A stretch of DNA of 8,220 nt from Nitrospinota bacterium (GTDB lineage Bacteria > Nitrospinota_A > UBA7883 > JADGGD01): positions 1-8,220 of the forward strand of contig JADGCD010000086.1 of NCBI GenBank assembly GCA_015229165.1. Direction: 5' to 3'. How positions within the stretch are numbered: the first letter of the stretch is position 1; each line of letters begins with the position of its first letter. Of the stretch, positions 1 to 6,209 are shown piece by piece. The position numbers and the translations under genes were made by a program. The notes under the pieces were generated by a model. That model worked only from the letters and a program-made list of their open reading frames with translations. It had not been told where the DNA came from and did no database searches.

Positions 1-825
1 CCCGGCGGCGTGCAGCGCCAGCGTGTCCATATACCCCTCCACCACGATGAAAAGCCCCGCCTCCCGGGCGGCCCGGGCGCCTTCGTGGTAGCCGTAGAGG
101 ACGTTGGACTTGTGATAGATCGGTGTCTCTGGACTGTTCAGGTACTTGGGCGCCTTCTCGTCGTCGATGACGATCCGCCCTCCGAAGGCGATCACCCTTC
201 CGGCCTGACCGGTGATCGGGAACATGAGCCGCCCCCGGAACCGGTCGATGTAGTTCCCCCGGGACGATTTCTGCGCAAGCCCCGCCTGCTCCAGTTCGGT
301 GTCGGTGTACCCCTTGCGGGCGAGCTGCCGGTACAGCTCCTCCCACCCCTCCGGCGCCCAGCCGAGCTTGAACGTCTTCACCTGCGCAGGCGTCAGGCCC
401 CGCATCGCCAGATAGCGGCCGATGAGGGAGTCCCCCCCCTCCCGCAGGAGGCGTTGATGGTAGAAATCGGTGGCCTCCCCCATGGCGTCGTAGAGCCGTT
501 CCCGGGCGTCCCTTTGGGAGCGGTCCTCGTCAGAGCGGGGGATTTCGACCCCGTAACGGCGGGCCAACGTCTCCACCGCCTGGGGGAAGGTGAGGTTCTC
601 GTGCTTCATCAGGAACGAGAAGACGTTCCCCCCCTCGCCGCAACCGAAACAGCGGAAGATCTGGAGCGACGGGTTGACGTTGAAGGAGGGGCTTTTCTCC
701 TTGTGGAACGGGCAGAGCCCCTTGTAGTTCGACCCTGCCCGCTTGAGCGGCACATGCCCCCCGATCACTTCGACCACATCGGCCCGGCGGCGGACCTCGT
801 CGATGATCTCCTGCGGGATGGACAT
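1..825 (-). CDS. dnaG: DNA primase DnaG, N-terminal 275 residues (3' end beyond window)
   Basis: DnaG makes the RNA primers for lagging-strand and origin replication at the fork, working with the replicative helicase. Reading leftward from the ATG at 823-825, the frame stays open to base 1. An N-terminal zinc-binding domain of the CHC2 type is visible, with ligands C38, H41, C59 and C62 (CPFH and CFGCGEGGN). The catalytic-core signatures follow: DRFRGRLMFPI at about 195-205, AFGGR at 214-218, KYLNSPETP at 227-235, and EGYMD at 263-267, the first acidic TOPRIM motif (E263 is the expected metal-binding glutamate). The window cuts the gene just after it, so the rest of TOPRIM and the helicase-interaction domain are not seen. 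The gene starts 10 bases after the yqeY stop. No clear Shine-Dalgarno lies in that gap, so translational coupling to yqeY is likely. A run of eight Gs on the coding strand (432-439) encodes part of EGGD. Confidence 0.97.
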   Translation of the reverse strand, partial: MSIPQEIIDEVRRRADVVEVIGGHVPLKRAGSNYKGLCPFHKEKSPSFNVNPSLQIFRCFGCGEGGNVFSFLMKHENLTFPQAVETLARRYGVEIPRSDEDRSQRDARERLYDAMGEATDFYHQRLLREGGDSLIGRYLAMRGLTPAQVKTFKLGWAPEGWEELYRQLARKGYTDTELEQAGLAQKSSRGNYIDRFRGRLMFPITGQAGRVIAFGGRIVIDDEKAPKYLNSPETPIYHKSNVLYGYHEGARAAREAGLFIVVEGYMDTLALHAAG

Positions 826-835
826 GCCGGGGGGG

Positions 836-1279
836 TTAGGAGAGTCTTTCCTTGACCAGCCGGTTCACCAGCCCTCCGTCGGCTTTCCCCTTGGTCTTCG
901 GCATCACCAGCTTCATGACGGCGCCCATCTCCTTCATGGAGGTGGCGCCCGACTCCACCACGGCGGCATCGACGATGGCTTTCACCGCCGCTTCGTCCAG
1001 CTGCTGGGGGAGGTAGGCCATCAGGAATCCGATCTGCCGCTCCTCCTGCTCCACCAGATCGCCCCGGTTGGCGGCGCGAAACTGCTCCACGGCGTCCTTG
1101 CGCTTTTTCACGTCCGACGCCAGCACGTCGGTGATCTCGTCGTCGGCGAGGGGGTGGCCGACCTCGATCTCCTTGTTCTTGATAGCGGCGGTCAGCATCC
1201 GGATGGCGGTCAGCTTTTCCGACTCGCGGGCTTTCATCGCCTGTTTCATGTCGTCTTGCAGTCGCTCTTTGAGGGTCAT
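836..1279 (-). CDS. yqeY: GatB/YqeY family protein
   Basis: A 147-residue protein, the normal full length for this family of about 150 residues. It begins MTLKERLQDDMKQAMKAR and contains the family's typical pieces: an IRML..AIKNKEIE segment near 26-39, FLMAYLPQQLDEA near 84-96, and a glycine- and lysine-containing MGAVMKLVMPKTKGKADGG segment before the C-terminal helix. The family resembles the C-terminal helical domain of the GatB subunit of tRNA-dependent amidotransferase, so tRNA binding is presumed, but its exact role is not established. It sits directly upstream of dnaG, as in many bacteria where the order is rpsU-yqeY-dnaG-rpoD. Here rpsU is absent from the upstream side. A promoter with an exact TTGACA box and a GAGGAG ribosome-binding site precede it. 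Sequence alone gives the family firmly and the function only loosely. Confidence 0.95.
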   Translation of the reverse strand: MTLKERLQDDMKQAMKARESEKLTAIRMLTAAIKNKEIEVGHPLADDEITDVLASDVKKRKDAVEQFRAANRGDLVEQEERQIGFLMAYLPQQLDEAAVKAIVDAAVVESGATSMKEMGAVMKLVMPKTKGKADGGLVNRLVKERLS

Positions 1280-1289
1280 GGGGAGGACG

Positions 1290-1295
1290 CTCCTC
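1290..1295 (-). promoter_or_regulatory. Ribosome-binding site of yqeY
   Basis: On the minus strand GAGGAG lies 10 bases before the yqeY ATG (1277-1279). It supports that start; no better purine-rich stretch is nearer. Confidence 0.6.
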
Positions 1296-1331
1296 GTGGG
1301 GATCGGTGGATATTCTATAGAAGCTCAGGGG

Positions 1332-1360
1332 AATATGGCCCAAGGGGAGGTAGGTGTCAA
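1332..1360 (-). promoter_or_regulatory. Sigma70-type promoter for yqeY-dnaG
   Basis: On the minus strand an exact TTGACA (-35, bases 1360-1355) is followed after 17 bases by CATATT (-10, bases 1337-1332; four of six matches to TATAAT). It lies between the terminator of the upstream lipoprotein gene and the yqeY start, leaving a leader of roughly 45 bases. Position, spacing and the perfect -35 box support a housekeeping promoter. TAGAAT at about 1310-1315 is an alternative -10 but has no matching -35. Confidence 0.6.
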
Positions 1361-1370
1361 CCAAGACGAC

Positions 1371-1409
1371 CGAAAAGGGGAACCCCTCCCCCGCGTGGCG
1401 GAGGAGGGG
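1371..1409 (-). terminator. Rho-independent-type terminator after the LRR lipoprotein gene
   Basis: Read on the minus strand, a 12-bp stem with a 3-base CAC loop (bases 1409-1383; arms cccctcctccgc and gcgggggagggg, one G-T wobble) starts 13 bases after the lipoprotein stop codon. It is followed by ttccccttttcg, a short and interrupted T tract. The stem is very strong; the T tract is weaker than ideal. It should insulate yqeY-dnaG from readthrough of the lipoprotein gene. Confidence 0.7.
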
Positions 1410-1422
1410 CGCCGTCAGCCGA

Positions 1423-4152
1423 TTACGGATTGGTGCAGTTCACACCCGGTTCGACGGCGTTCGGTGTCACATCGCCGCCGCCGTTGATCAACGTCTGCAA
1501 CTCGGCGCACGACATGGTCGGGTTGTAATGGAGGCGAATCATCGTGTTCGTCATTCCCGCCAGCAGATCAACATTGCCGATCCCCTGGCCGCCGATCGGG
1601 TTGTTTACCAGCCCCAGGAAGGAGAGGCCTGTCAATCCGGCAAGGGGGGAGACATCGACGATCTGGTTCCCGGTCAGGTAGAGCTCCGTCAGCCCGGTCA
1701 AAGATGCCAAGGGCGTCACATCGACGATCCGATTATAGCTAACCTGCAACACCGTCAACGCGGAAAGGCCGGCGAGCAACGATGCATCTGAGAAGTTCGA
1801 CGTTCCGATCTCCAGATAGGTAAGGTTCGTCGTGCTTGCCAGAGCGGTGAAATCGACGACGTTCGGCAGGTTCACGAGTGCAAGCGACGTCAGGTTCGGC
1901 ATGTTGTTCAGGAAGCTGATGTCGGTGATAACGGTCGAGTCGTCAGTCTCTAAATAGAGGTCATCAAGTCCCGTCATGCCGGAGACGAACGAGATGTCGT
2001 TGACGGTGGAATAGGCCCAAAGGGTCTTCAGGTTGGGAAGCGCCGGAATCGCCCCCTCGTTGGCGATGTTGTTGTAGTCGAGCTCAAGGATCTTGAGGCC
2101 GGACAAATTGGTCAGGTCGGTCCAGTTCCATGTCCCCATGCTGTTGCCTACATAGAGATAGTCGATGTTCGGGAAGTAGGTGTCGATCCCGGTCAGATCA
2201 GCCGAATCGCAGAACTGGAGGCCGATCGAAGTAACGTTGGCCAGGTAAGTGGCGCCTTGCAAGGCGGCGGCGCCAGGGAACGAACCGGCGCCCAACGTCG
2301 CATTGTCGTAGCAGTTCCAGCAGAACGCCTGCAACTCGTCGGCATGCGTCGCCAAATTGCGGGCGATGTACCACTGCAGTTGCGCCCTGAAGTCGGCGTC
2401 GGGGAAGAAATTGGCGTCGTCGAGCCGAATACGGGTGGTGGCCGACACCGGGCCGGAGACCGTCGGCGACACCTGCGTGTTCCCCCCCCCGTCTTCGGCC
2501 ACGAAATAGAAGTCGTAGGGGGTGTTGGGAGTCAGCCCGGTGACCGCGCAGAAGGCGTTCTTGTTGGCGGTCATGACCACCGAACCGCCGACACCCGCCC
2601 GGTTGGGGCCGCTGTCGTTGACCACCTCGGCCACCGACGGCGCCGAGGAACCGGCGGTGACGGCGACACAGCGCCCGGTCCCCGCTTCGTCGATGGCGGC
2701 GTAGCCGCTCCAGGTGGTGTCGGTCTGGCTCGACAGGGGGGCCGCTCCGAAGGGGACCGTCAGGGTCGGCGGAACCAAGTCGGGGAGGGTGGCGGAGGTG
2801 ACCGGCCCCGAGACGGCGGCGTCGACCTGCAGGTTCCCGACGCTGTCCTGCGCCACGAAATAGAAGTCGTACGGGGTGTCGGGAGTCAGCCCGGTGACGG
2901 TACAGACCCCCGGAGCGCCGGAGTTCATCGCCACGGCGCCCCGCGACCCCGCCTTGGAGGGGGAACTGTTCCCCTTCACCTGGGCCGCCGTCGGGGCGGG
3001 CGCGCCGCTGGCGACCGCCGCGCAGTAGCCGATACCCGGCTCGTTGATGACTGCGGCGCCGCTCCAACCGGTGGTCTGGGCCCCTTGGAAGGCGAGGGGA
3101 GCGGTGGTCACCGGCGGGGTGACGTCAGGGGGGAGGTCCACCGTGAACTTCTGGTAACGCCACGGGCTCCAGGCGTTATAGACGGTGGAGGCCCGCACAC
3201 CCCAGGTGGCGGCGCCGTTGTAGGAAAGGGGGAAGGGGGGCTTGACCCAGCAGTCGAGCTGCGTGGTGGGACAGTGGGCCTGGGCGGCGCTGTACCAGAC
3301 CGAATGGACTCTCCCTTTCACGTCCCGGATCCAGAGCTGGTAGCCGTTGGCGTTCGCGACCCGGCGCCAGTAGTAGACCGGCAGGGGGGTGTTGACGCTC
3401 GTGTTCGGCGACACCGCTGCGGGTATCGCCGGGGGTACGGCCATCAAAAACTTGCCGTAGCGCCAGGGGCTCAATACGTTCAGGGCGTTGGCGGCCCGGA
3501 TCGCCATGTTCGTCCATCCGTCAGGAAGGGGAAGGTTGGCGTTGACCCAGCAGTACCCTTGGACGTCGGGGCAATGGGTCTGGACGGAGCTGTACCAGGC
3601 GGAGAAGACCTTCCCTTGGGAGTTCTTCACCCAGATTTGGTAGCGGACGGCGCCCGACGACCGGGTCCAGTAGTACCAAGGAATGCGAATAGTAATCGTC
3701 CCAGAGGGGCCATGAATGAGCGGCGCCGTCAGGGCGGTCGTGTTAATCGCATACCCTTCCGCCGACGTCGGCCATTCGGCTTCGCTCGCCGAAATCCCCT
3801 CGTCGTATCCGCCGGGAGCGAAGGGAAGCTCCCTTTCCTCGTCGACCCCCATCAGGGCGCCGTCTTCGACCAATTCCCCTGCCATCGGCCCATCGGTTTC
3901 GGAAAGGGATTGCCGCTGTCGGCCCGGCCCTTGCGGCGCGCCGGAACCTTGCATCGGGGGGGGCCACTCCTCTTCGCGTTCCACGGGAATGCCGTAGTCG
4001 AGGCCGCTGACCATTTCCAGGGCGGCGGGGGATGAGGAGGCCGGAGCGTCAGACGAAGACGCCACCTGCTCCCCCCCCGACCCGCATCCGGCGACCGTCA
4101 TCGCCAAAGGCAACGCAAACATCGCGACAGCACGACCGATACCTCTGCGCAT
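1423..4152 (-). CDS. Large mosaic lipoprotein: tandem Trp/Cys-rich domains, Fn3-like domains and leucine-rich repeats
   Basis: A 909-residue predicted exported lipoprotein. Residues 1-22 form a signal peptide (R2, R3, R7; hydrophobic core) ending in the lipobox V20-A-G-C23. The +2 residue is glycine, so outer-membrane sorting is likely. Residues 24-140 are a low-complexity Ser/Pro/Gly/Glu-rich linker. Residues about 141-340 hold two 100-residue domains, each with YYW, a CX6C cysteine pair and SPWRY. Residues 345-572 hold two Fn3-like domains of 118-residue period, each with WSG, GLTP-TPYDFYFVA and two cysteines. Residues 573-638 look like an LRR N-cap (C611, C614), and about ten LRRs follow (639-870) before a cap with C882 and C906. 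There are no catalytic motifs; binding to a protein, glycan or surface is inferred from the domains. The ATG at 4150-4152 is supported by GAGGGGG 7 bases upstream. Its partner is unknown. It is transcribed toward yqeY but ends in its own terminator. Confidence 0.9.
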   Translation of the reverse strand: MRRGIGRAVAMFALPLAMTVAGCGSGGEQVASSSDAPASSSPAALEMVSGLDYGIPVEREEEWPPPMQGSGAPQGPGRQRQSLSETDGPMAGELVEDGALMGVDEERELPFAPGGYDEGISASEAEWPTSAEGYAINTTALTAPLIHGPSGTITIRIPWYYWTRSSGAVRYQIWVKNSQGKVFSAWYSSVQTHCPDVQGYCWVNANLPLPDGWTNMAIRAANALNVLSPWRYGKFLMAVPPAIPAAVSPNTSVNTPLPVYYWRRVANANGYQLWIRDVKGRVHSVWYSAAQAHCPTTQLDCWVKPPFPLSYNGAATWGVRASTVYNAWSPWRYQKFTVDLPPDVTPPVTTAPLAFQGAQTTGWSGAAVINEPGIGYCAAVASGAPAPTAAQVKGNSSPSKAGSRGAVAMNSGAPGVCTVTGLTPDTPYDFYFVAQDSVGNLQVDAAVSGPVTSATLPDLVPPTLTVPFGAAPLSSQTDTTWSGYAAIDEAGTGRCVAVTAGSSAPSVAEVVNDSGPNRAGVGGSVVMTANKNAFCAVTGLTPNTPYDFYFVAEDGGGNTQVSPTVSGPVSATTRIRLDDANFFPDADFRAQLQWYIARNLATHADELQAFCWNCYDNATLGAGSFPGAAALQGATYLANVTSIGLQFCDSADLTGIDTYFPNIDYLYVGNSMGTWNWTDLTNLSGLKILELDYNNIANEGAIPALPNLKTLWAYSTVNDISFVSGMTGLDDLYLETDDSTVITDISFLNNMPNLTSLALVNLPNVVDFTALASTTNLTYLEIGTSNFSDASLLAGLSALTVLQVSYNRIVDVTPLASLTGLTELYLTGNQIVDVSPLAGLTGLSFLGLVNNPIGGQGIGNVDLLAGMTNTMIRLHYNPTMSCAELQTLINGGGDVTPNAVEPGVNCTNP
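1543..2238 (-). repeat. Leucine-rich repeat array of the lipoprotein
   Basis: About ten LRRs lie at residues 639-870. The two cleanest units are 22 residues long and adjacent (799-820 and 821-842), following the pattern LTxLxLxxNxIxDVxPLAxLTG. This is the internalin/SDS22-like bacterial class. Earlier units are irregular (20-26 residues), and the last runs into a cap with C882 and C906. This coding segment is visibly lower in GC than the domains upstream of it. Confidence 0.9.
2437..3120 (-). repeat. Two tandem 118-residue Fn3-like domains in the lipoprotein
   Basis: Copy 1 covers about residues 345-455 and copy 2 about 460-572, with an exact 118-residue (354-base) offset: WSG at 363 and 481, the first cysteine at 377 and 495, the second at 417 and 535, and GLTP at 421 and 539. 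Both end in a YDFYFVA.D..GN strand typical of Fn3-like repeats in bacterial exported proteins. At the DNA level bases 2500-2544 and 2854-2898 match at 43 of 45 positions, far closer than the flanking parts of the same copies, which points to recent duplication or gene conversion. Confidence 0.85.
3133..3732 (-). repeat. Two tandem copies of a 100-residue Trp/Tyr/Cys-rich domain in the lipoprotein
   Basis: Copy 1 is about residues 141-240 (3433-3732) and copy 2 about 241-340 (3133-3432). Matching landmarks are exactly 100 residues apart: YYW at 160 and 260, YQ.W at 171 and 271, WYS at 186 and 286, HC at 193-194 and 293-294, CWV at 201 and 301, and SPWRY..KF at 228 and 328. The conserved CX6C pair suggests a disulfide inside each copy. 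The pattern recalls, from memory, a family of Fn3-like repeats in bacterial surface proteins with WYTAAQ, paired cysteines and GPWS, but I cannot confirm a named domain. Confidence 0.85.
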
Positions 4153-4159
4153 GACCCAT

Positions 4160-4166
4160 CCCCCTC
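4160..4166 (-). promoter_or_regulatory. Ribosome-binding site of the LRR lipoprotein gene
   Basis: On the minus strand GAGGGGG sits 7 bases before the ATG at 4150-4152. Together with the arginine-containing signal peptide that begins right there, it fixes the start. Confidence 0.65.
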
Positions 4167-4315
4167 AATCACAGGATTCGAACCATACTGTCCCGACACC
4201 TATAACGTATTGCTTTCATCCTGATATGCGCATGGACAAATGACCACTCTTTTTCCATTTGGTAAAAATAGTTTGTCAATCGAGATGATTGCGTCAAACG
4301 ATCTTGCGCATTTTG

Positions 4316-4332
4316 GTGACTTTATGGGTCAC
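4316..4332. promoter_or_regulatory. Possible operator: GTGAC-N7-GTCAC inverted repeat
   Basis: Perfect 5-base arms (4316-4320 and 4328-4332) around a 7-base AT-rich centre, in the AT-rich divergent region. Size and symmetry suit a dimeric regulator, but five-base arms can occur by chance and no second copy was noticed. Confidence 0.2.
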
Positions 4333-4464
4333 ATTCCTCTATGTGGCGGGAATGGCGCCGGTGGTGTCGGGAAGCGGCAGGGAGGTCGCCACCATCCATC
4401 AACGAAGGGGGGGGCGAGATCAAGCGTTGCGGTGGCGGCGGTTAAAAAGGTAGAATCCGTCCCC

Positions 4465-4809
4465 ATGAGCGACTGCATCTTCTGCAAGATAATCAAAGGG
4501 GACGTGACGGCCAAGCTGGTCCACTCCGACGAGCGGCTGGTGGCCTTCGAGGACATCAACCCGCAGGCGCCGGTCCATGTCCTGATCGTCCCGACCGAAC
4601 ACCTGAACAACAACCTGGCCCTGACTGCGGCCCACGCCCCCCTCATGGGGGAGGTTTTCCTGCTGGCCAACACCATCGCCCGCTCTTACGGCATTGACGC
4701 CACCGGCTTCAGGGTCGTCACCAATTGCGGCAGCCACGGGGGGCAGACGGTGGGGCATATCCACTTCCACCTTCTGGGGGGCCGCCCCATGACATGGCCT
4801 CCCGGTTGA
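4465..4809 (+). CDS. HIT (histidine triad) family nucleotide-binding hydrolase, HinT-like
   Basis: A 114-residue protein of typical HinT length. HIT proteins of this branch hydrolyse purine nucleoside phosphoramidates and aminoacyl-adenylates in the cytoplasm. The N-terminus MSDCIFCKIIKGD and the C-terminus GRPMTWPPG are the usual ends of the subfamily. The catalytic histidine triad is H98-I-H100-F-H102-LL near the end. C4 and C7, with H46 and a triad histidine, could form the zinc site found in some members. I chose the ATG at 4465 because the family begins exactly there; an upstream ATG at 4240 would add 75 unrelated residues. AAAAAGG lies some 14 bases before the start, a rather distant ribosome-binding site. 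It is the first gene of a four-gene overlapping series, and its last 16 bases overlap the start of rsmB. Confidence 0.95.
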   Translation: MSDCIFCKIIKGDVTAKLVHSDERLVAFEDINPQAPVHVLIVPTEHLNNNLALTAAHAPLMGEVFLLANTIARSYGIDATGFRVVTNCGSHGGQTVGHIHFHLLGGRPMTWPPG

Positions 4810-6209
4810 GCCGACCGACCGAGGCGGCGCCCCTCTCCCCCACGGGAGACCCGGTTCGCCGGGCGGTGGCCGACGGATTGGTCCGGATCGACGACGGCGC
4901 CCATATAGAGCCGGTGCTGGCGGCGCCCCCCTTTCTGTCCATGCCCCCCCGGGACCGGCGGTTCGCGGCGGAGCTTCTCTTCGGCGTGACCCGGTGGCGA
5001 CGGGCGCTCGACCTGATTATCGAAGCGTCCGCCTCCCTCCCGCCGGAGCGGATCGACCCTCCGGTTCTGGCCCTCCTGCGCATGGGGCTCTATCAGGCGG
5101 TCGGCATGGGGGAGGGAACCCCCCACGCCGCGGTCCATCAGGCGGTCCAACTCGCCAAGGAAGACCCCCGCACCGGGCGGAGCGCTGGGTTCGTCAACGG
5201 CGTCCTGCGGGGAGCGTTGCGCCGGGTGGGGGAGATCCCCGGCGGCTTCCACGACAAGGTCGCCTCCCTCCTGCCGGAAGGGCTCCCGCCCTCCCGGCGG
5301 CTGGCGGCGCTGACCTCTTTCCCCGACTGGATGATCGAACGGTGGATCGACGCCTACGGGTTCGACGCGGCCGAGCGGATCGCGGAGGCCGCAAACCGGC
5401 GGGCGCCGACCTTCGTCCGGGTCGACCGGGAGGAGGGGCTGGCCGACGCGGCGGCCCGGTCGGAGGTGACCCTGACGCCGGTCGATCTCCTTCCCGGTCT
5501 CATGAAGGTGACCGCCGGGACGCTCCTGCCCGCCTCTCCGCTGGTCCGCGAAGGATTTGTCCAGCCGCAGGATCTCTCCAGCCAGTGCGCGGCGTCGCTC
5601 CTTATGCCCTCCGCCGGAGCGACGGTAGTCGACGCCTGCGCCGGAAAGGGAATCAAGAGCGGCCTCTTCGCCCGGCAGGTGGGGGAGACGGGACGGGTGA
5701 TCGCGCTGGACCGGTCGGTGAAACGGCTCCGGGGGCTGGCGAAGAACATGGGGCGGATCGGCGCCGGGTCGGTCCGGCCGGTGGCGGCCGACCTTTTGCT
5801 CCCCTGGCCGCTGGCGGCGAAGGTCGACCGGCTCTTCCTCGACGCCCCCTGCTCTGCCACCGGGGTGATCCGCCGCCACCCGGAGAGCAAGTGGAACCGG
5901 GGACCGGAGGAGATCGCGGCGATGGCCCGGCTCCAGCGGGAGCTGCTGGGCCACGGGGCCGACGTGATGGCGCCGGGGGGGTATCTGGTTTATTCTGTCT
6001 GCTCCATCGAACCGGAAGAGGGGGCGTCCCTGATCGGAGCGTTTCTTGATGCCGACCGGCGGTTCGTCCGGGCCGGGATCGCCGAAACCCATCTGGCGCT
6101 CGCCCCCCATCTGACCCCGGCGGGCGATCTCTTCTTCCTGCCGGGGGAGCGGGAAGCCGACGGTTTCTACGCCGCCCTGTTGAGACGAACCGACAACGAC
6201 CGACCCTGA
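4794..6209 (+). CDS. rsmB: 16S rRNA (cytosine-967-C5)-methyltransferase RsmB (Sun/Fmu)
   Basis: A 471-residue SAM-dependent methyltransferase that puts m5C on 16S rRNA, at C967 in E. coli numbering. The N-terminal third (about 20-145) is the NusB-like RNA-binding domain, with FAAELLFGVTRWRRALD and AVHQAVQLAK...GFVNGVLR. The catalytic half has QPQDLSSQ at about 257-264, SAM motif I VVDACAGKG at 278-286 and acidic LD at 305-306. Motif IV DAPCSATGVIRRHP (D350, C353) and motif VI SVCSIEPEE with the nucleophile C403 follow. Both cysteines of the m5C mechanism are present. Motif I ends in GKGIKS rather than the common PGGKT. I take the ATG at 4794, which overlaps the HIT gene by 16 bases; an earlier ATG at 4725 lies deep inside it. 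The stop overlaps the next start as TGATG. Length is slightly above the roughly 430 residues of the E. coli enzyme. Confidence 0.93.
   Translation: MASRLSRPTEAAPLSPTGDPVRRAVADGLVRIDDGAHIEPVLAAPPFLSMPPRDRRFAAELLFGVTRWRRALDLIIEASASLPPERIDPPVLALLRMGLYQAVGMGEGTPHAAVHQAVQLAKEDPRTGRSAGFVNGVLRGALRRVGEIPGGFHDKVASLLPEGLPPSRRLAALTSFPDWMIERWIDAYGFDAAERIAEAANRRAPTFVRVDREEGLADAAARSEVTLTPVDLLPGLMKVTAGTLLPASPLVREGFVQPQDLSSQCAASLLMPSAGATVVDACAGKGIKSGLFARQVGETGRVIALDRSVKRLRGLAKNMGRIGAGSVRPVAADLLLPWPLAAKVDRLFLDAPCSATGVIRRHPESKWNRGPEEIAAMARLQRELLGHGADVMAPGGYLVYSVCSIEPEEGASLIGAFLDADRRFVRAGIAETHLALAPHLTPAGDLFFLPGEREADGFYAALLRRTDNDRP

Larger units (their letters stand above)
4153..4464. other. Divergent intergenic region (312 bp) between the LRR lipoprotein gene and the HIT operon
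   Basis: Must carry the promoters for both directions. Bases 4201-4320 are only about 37-40% GC, the lowest in the window, which fits promoter DNA. Candidate elements are weak. On the minus strand there is an exact TTGACA at 4279-4274 and a TTGACG further upstream, but neither has a convincing -10 at 16-18 bases. On the plus strand TATAAC at 4201-4206 lacks a good -35 and would imply a leader of about 250 bases. A GTGAC-N7-GTCAC dyad lies at 4316-4332 and a run of eight Gs at 4407-4414. The 75 codons open in frame before the HIT gene look non-coding. I see no RNA gene here. Confidence 0.6.

Noticed and set aside
10..855. Plus-strand open frame opposite dnaG
   Set aside because: The minus strand encodes unmistakable DnaG with its zinc ligands and EGYMD, so the plus-strand frame is a shadow.
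2257..4035. Long plus-strand open frame (592 codons) opposite the LRR lipoprotein gene
   Set aside because: It is antisense to a gene with a clear signal peptide, repeats and LRRs. Its translation is low-complexity Gly/Arg/Val-rich with no domain, as expected from the GC-rich complementary strand.
4174..4184. GGTTCGAATCC on the minus strand, resembling a tRNA T-loop
   Set aside because: The bases flanking the loop do not extend into a 5-bp T-stem, and no acceptor, D or anticodon arm is found around it. Probably chance.
4240..4464. Possible 75-residue N-terminal extension of the HIT protein
   Set aside because: The frame is open but AT-rich and resembles no protein. HIT proteins begin at the MSDCIFCKI start.
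4686..6110. Minus-strand open frame (474 codons) and a plus-strand frame at 4994-6049, both over rsmB
   Set aside because: Both translate to Arg/Pro/Gly-rich sequence without motifs, whereas rsmB in the chosen frame carries every expected catalytic motif. They are GC-rich shadows.
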